From: a virus
DNA: 64,000 nucleotides
Strand: one strand, 5' to 3'
IMG/VR virus record: IMGVR_UViG_3300037110_000087
Location: 124,001 to 188,000 of that record
The notes beneath the pieces were generated by a model. That model was not told where the DNA came from, did not search any database, and worked only from the letters and a program-made list of their open reading frames with translations. Shown one piece after another: positions 60,934 to 64,000 of the stretch. Position 1 is the stretch's first letter, and every line of letters begins with the position of its first letter. Made by a program: the position numbers and the translations under genes.

Positions 60934-61479
60934 ATGCAGTTAGTTCTGACCGCCATAGTCGCGACATTCAACAAAGAGAAGGCCACAGCGAACCGGATCT
61001 GTGCCATGTTGAGGGAGTATAAGATCCCTTTCACCAAGAGCTACAATGGCATTTATGTCAAGTTTGCGCGTTTCATCATAAGAATCTCTAACCATAAGGC
61101 TCCAGTGTATAAGGATGATGCCCTTGCTCTACAGAGGAGACACAATCTGGATATTTCCCCAGGTAAGAACACCCTAGCAGAGGCATTTCATCTGATTGAG
61201 GATTTTCACAATGGGAGTGATAGTCTGGAGAACCGAGTTAAGAAAAGAACACATGAGGTCATAGATATCTTCAATGACTATGGAATTCCATTTACAATCG
61301 AGAAGATACCAAATTGTACTACTGTAATTCACTTTAATGACGGGTACAAGGTCAGAATATCAGATGCTCCCATGGGGGAACTGGATAAATACAACTGTGA
61401 TCTTGATCTATATCCGGGTAGTCCAGACAGCAAGCTAAGTGTAGTTGAATTACTATCTGAATTAACGAAGGTATCTTAA
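60934..61479 (+). CDS. Leader-bearing protein (181 aa)
   Basis: The ATG at 60934 is preferred over an upstream ATG at 60850 because the -10 at 60906 lies between them and because it gives MQLVLTAIVATF, the shared leader in a variant form. The body has two similar halves (REYKIPFTKSYNGIYVKF and DYGIPFTIEKIPNCTTVIHF), suggesting an internal duplication of about 90 residues. Unknown function. Confidence 0.65.
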   Translation: MQLVLTAIVATFNKEKATANRICAMLREYKIPFTKSYNGIYVKFARFIIRISNHKAPVYKDDALALQRRHNLDISPGKNTLAEAFHLIEDFHNGSDSLENRVKKRTHEVIDIFNDYGIPFTIEKIPNCTTVIHFNDGYKVRISDAPMGELDKYNCDLDLYPGSPDSKLSVVELLSELTKVS

Positions 61480-61716
61480 ATGGATGTCCCAGGATTATTA
61501 AGACTGATCGAGACTGATCTGGCAACAAAGGCCATCCAGCAGGGCATTGGTGCTTCGAACTGGGAACGGATATGCACTCCTGCGCTTCTGGATGCCATGA
61601 GGAAGGTCAGAGGTATCTCTAGCTATCAAGCCAAGGAAATCCTTGAAGTGTTAGGCGAGAATGGACAGAAGAGATTATCGACAGCTTCGTTAATGGCCCT
61701 GCAATCGATTGTATGA
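61480..61716 (+). CDS. Hypothetical small protein (78 aa)
   Basis: ATG directly after the previous stop (TAAATG). The protein is helical and Leu/Ala-rich, with a KRLSTASLMALQ end. No family is recognised. Its stop abuts the convergent nuclease gene. Confidence 0.65.
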   Translation: MDVPGLLRLIETDLATKAIQQGIGASNWERICTPALLDAMRKVRGISSYQAKEILEVLGENGQKRLSTASLMALQSIV

Positions 61717-63228
61717 TTATAAGCTTGCAGATAATTCTACCTTGAGTCGTGCTGTTTCTCTCAGATGACATGGTAGACATAGAGTACGCAGGTTATCCAA
61801 CATTCCCTTGATCAACAGAGAACCACCTAAAGCCTGACTGAATCCATGATCGCAATCCCAGAAGGTTCGTCTGTGTTGCCATTTGCAAAGAGGAATACCT
61901 TGCTCTTCAAACACCTTTTGGGCAATTAGCTCCTTTTGCTTGCCCTGAGTGCCCCTAGTTGCTGCTTTGACAAGCTTGAAAAATTTGGAACAATTAAGTC
62001 CACAGCTCTTGCAGACTCCTCTGTCTCTCTTGTATACGGCCTTTCTGGCAAAACTGGGGAACATAGCAATCTTGTAGTCTGTCTCACATTCTTTGGAACA
62101 ATAAACACTTCTGCGCTTCACTGTTATTGTCACTTTACATGCTTTGCAAATTTTGTTCTCGGATTTGGGTTCGCAAGCCTTGCAATACCATCTGCGATGA
62201 TTCCATATGACCCTTCCTAACACAGTAAACTGGTGTCCATTTTTGCATTCGGTAAGAAACTCTGATTGGCCGTCTTTCCATGTTCCCGATATAAGCTTTC
62301 CACCACAAGAGTTAATGTGCAATTCCAATTTGTCACGGTTGCTTGTAGTTCTGCTGGCTACCTGCATACCACAATCAAAACACCATCGGCCTTTCTTCAG
62401 ATTGGCATAGGTACCGTTCCATTTATGGCCTTGGCCACACTGGAATGTGTATTTCCCATGATGTCCGAGATAAACACTGGATAGACATTCACCACCATAT
62501 CGTCTTGCTAGTTCTTTGATCTCTATCATTTTGTCTTTGAATGTAGCACTAGCGAATTCTTCCACATTGTTGATCCTAAATGAGTCAGGGAGCAAGTTGT
62601 TGATGAACTTTGGCAAATCGTTTATTTTGATGTTGTAAGGGATTACCAAGAGTTTCACATTATGATTGTCGCATTGTTTCTGTTTAAGTTCATCATAGTT
62701 TGGATTCTCCCCCAGCCAAGTCGGTTTGTAATGTTGTTCTCCATTATGTTCGAAGGCTAATTTAAGTTCATCATTGAAACCATCAAGTTCTAATGAGTTG
62801 CCCTTCGGAGAAACAAGCCAATCGGGTCTGATTTTCGAAAAAGACTTTCCGGTGATATGTTCCAACACTGACCTACAAAGTTCTTCTCGCACATAATACA
62901 TCTTTGAGCATACAGTGCACCAACTATGGCCGGATACAACATTTGTATACGACGATTTCCATTGATGACCCAGATGACATTCCCAATCAAGAATGCTTTT
63001 TTCATTTTCGTAGTCTATGGATAAGCATTTGCCATTCTTTTGTTTCGCGAATGCTTGAGCGTTGGCCAAACTTTCTGTTTTTCGTATCCCCTTGCGCTCC
63101 TCTTTGCGCTTCGCAACAAGGTCCTGCCAATCCTTTTCTCTGAAATTCCTTCCGCAGTCCAAACATTTGAGTCTATGAACACCATTTCCAATTGCTCTCG
63201 TGCTCTTACAATCAGGACATTCTTCCAT
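61717..63228 (-). CDS. Homing-endonuclease-like protein with two nuclease modules
   Basis: The N-terminus (residues 1-35) is a zinc ribbon (CPDC ... CLDCGRNF). Then repeated CxLGHxW...CTVC treble-clef units flank a restriction-endonuclease-type core near residues 146-205: LELDGFNDELKLAFEHNGEQHY and LLVIPYNI, similar to EDxHD/Vsr-like homing enzymes. Residues about 430-490 add an HNH motif: WDCDHGFSQALGG ... NLRTLCLPCH with a Cys-rich CKSCGLNC before it. Such genes are mobile and cut phage DNA lacking them. It runs against the flanking plus-strand genes and lies alone between them. Confidence 0.75.
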   Translation of the reverse strand: MEECPDCKSTRAIGNGVHRLKCLDCGRNFREKDWQDLVAKRKEERKGIRKTESLANAQAFAKQKNGKCLSIDYENEKSILDWECHLGHQWKSSYTNVVSGHSWCTVCSKMYYVREELCRSVLEHITGKSFSKIRPDWLVSPKGNSLELDGFNDELKLAFEHNGEQHYKPTWLGENPNYDELKQKQCDNHNVKLLVIPYNIKINDLPKFINNLLPDSFRINNVEEFASATFKDKMIEIKELARRYGGECLSSVYLGHHGKYTFQCGQGHKWNGTYANLKKGRWCFDCGMQVASRTTSNRDKLELHINSCGGKLISGTWKDGQSEFLTECKNGHQFTVLGRVIWNHRRWYCKACEPKSENKICKACKVTITVKRRSVYCSKECETDYKIAMFPSFARKAVYKRDRGVCKSCGLNCSKFFKLVKAATRGTQGKQKELIAQKVFEEQGIPLCKWQHRRTFWDCDHGFSQALGGSLLIKGMLDNLRTLCLPCHLRETARLKVELSASL

Positions 63229-63313
63229 ATTTATACCTCTAGTTCATTTTATCATATTGACCATAATCCCTGTCGTGAGTGGTGGAGGGTTAAAGGATAT
63301 TTGGAGTAACCAA

Positions 63314-64000
63314 ATGTCGAAGAAGATCATGGTGGAAGTGTATAAAGACCACCCCGATGCGATCATGCCAAAGAAGGGTCGTACTGAAGGGATGTATGTG
63401 GATGCTTGCTATGATTTATTCACTCATGAGAACATCTGGATCCCGGCCCATTCTCAGGTGATGGTTGATACTGGCCTCAAGATACTGATCCCTACTGGCT
63501 ATTGGATCAAGTTCCATGAGCGCGGTGGTCTGGCTAGCAAGGCAATTAGTGTGGGTGCTGGGATCATTGATAACAATTATACTGGCAATTTCATAGTGAT
63601 TCTGCGCAACAACGATCCTGATGAAGATTTCAGTATCGCAGCGGGTAAGGCTATCGCCCAGTTTTCGCTAGAGAAGATCCGAGAAGTGAACTTTGTAGAA
63701 ATCAGCAAGGATATGCTTAACAGGATTAGTGAAGCTCGTAAGGAACGGGGTGAGAATGGATTTGGGTCATCTGACCGGATCGAATGCAAGGTTGTAGAAA
63801 AGCCTAGTGGGTACACGACTGATCACCATCCTGAGGAATGGGGTCCATCCAGTGATCGACATTTAACCTGTTCTTGTGGTGATACTGACCCAGATCACAT
63901 TCTACAAGTCCTGGGAGTACCAAAGGAACTCATTGAGGGTGGTAAACTATATGAACCAATCAATGGTGGACCACTTCCATTAGAAGCTCCGGAACAGATA
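63314..64000 (+). CDS. dut: dUTPase, truncated by the window end
   Basis: The start is ATG at 63314. All five dUTPase motifs are visible: DACYDL (near residue 30), ERGGLASK (residue 69), GAGIIDNNYTGNFIVILRN (residue 81), GKAIAQFSLEKI (residue 111) and ERGENGFGSS (residue 143). It hydrolyses dUTP to dUMP to keep uracil out of phage DNA. The usual AGYDL is ACYDL here. After motif 5 about 75 more residues with a CSC...DH pattern follow before the window ends, so the protein has an unusual C-terminal extension or fusion. Confidence 0.9.
   Translation, partial: MSKKIMVEVYKDHPDAIMPKKGRTEGMYVDACYDLFTHENIWIPAHSQVMVDTGLKILIPTGYWIKFHERGGLASKAISVGAGIIDNNYTGNFIVILRNNDPDEDFSIAAGKAIAQFSLEKIREVNFVEISKDMLNRISEARKERGENGFGSSDRIECKVVEKPSGYTTDHHPEEWGPSSDRHLTCSCGDTDPDHILQVLGVPKELIEGGKLYEPINGGPLPLEAPEQI

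Overview
The window is a 64 kb piece of a large tailed double-stranded DNA phage, most likely with a contractile (myovirus-type) tail. The evidence is a dense, almost gap-free array of genes with overlapping ATGA and TAATG junctions, Shine-Dalgarno sites before nearly every gene, and a full set of baseplate, tail and packaging proteins: a spike with an OB-fold-like start, a gp25-like protein, a baseplate J protein, tail fibres, a large terminase, a portal, a prohead protease and a tape measure. SD sequences and sigma70-like promoters point to a bacterial host. Nothing in the sequence names the host. No rRNA, tRNA, CRISPR array or IS element was seen.

Layout. (1) 0-16 kb, plus strand: a small zinc-type protein and terminator, then tail and baseplate genes (virion protein, spike, lytic transglycosylase, gp25-like, J, further baseplate proteins, an Ig-like-domain protein, a repeat-rich fibre). 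(2) 16-31 kb: a DUF4213/DUF364-like protein, the large terminase interrupted by a 130-residue mini-intein inside its Walker A motif, a group of small proteins sharing an N-terminal leader, a tail-collar-like protein, portal, prohead protease, an acidic protein, a thioredoxin-fold protein and a 1571-residue virion protein. No major capsid protein was recognised. (3) 31-38 kb: virion proteins, a metallophosphoesterase, leader-bearing small proteins, a 745-residue protein with a WCTA motif, and a ssDNA-binding-like protein that has its own promoter and terminator. (4) 38-45 kb: tail completion genes, a probable tail-chaperone pair and the tape measure. (5) 44-55 kb: HNH/RHH protein, ClpP-like protease, RusA-like resolvase, an ADP-ribosyltransferase-like protein, a RWPEAE-repeat protein and a DinG/XPD-like helicase. 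(6) 55-61 kb, minus strand: about fifteen small GC-richer genes, probably early, served by five near-identical promoters and including a stand-alone ligase-like adenylation domain. (7) 61-64 kb: two plus-strand small genes, a minus-strand homing-endonuclease-like gene and the start of a dUTPase that leaves the window.

The most interesting observation is a short N-terminal leader (M, up to three residues, then L-x-L-x-A followed by basic residues) on at least nine otherwise mostly unrelated proteins scattered from 19.6 to 61.5 kb. One of them looks like an ADP-ribosyltransferase. The arrangement resembles the capsid-targeting sequence of T4 internal proteins and Alt, so these may be packaged and injected effectors; this is inference. 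Other points worth checking are the intein, the shared operator-like sequence of the minus-strand promoters, a group of likely near-cognate start codons (CTG, ATC), and a homing endonuclease combining two nuclease folds.
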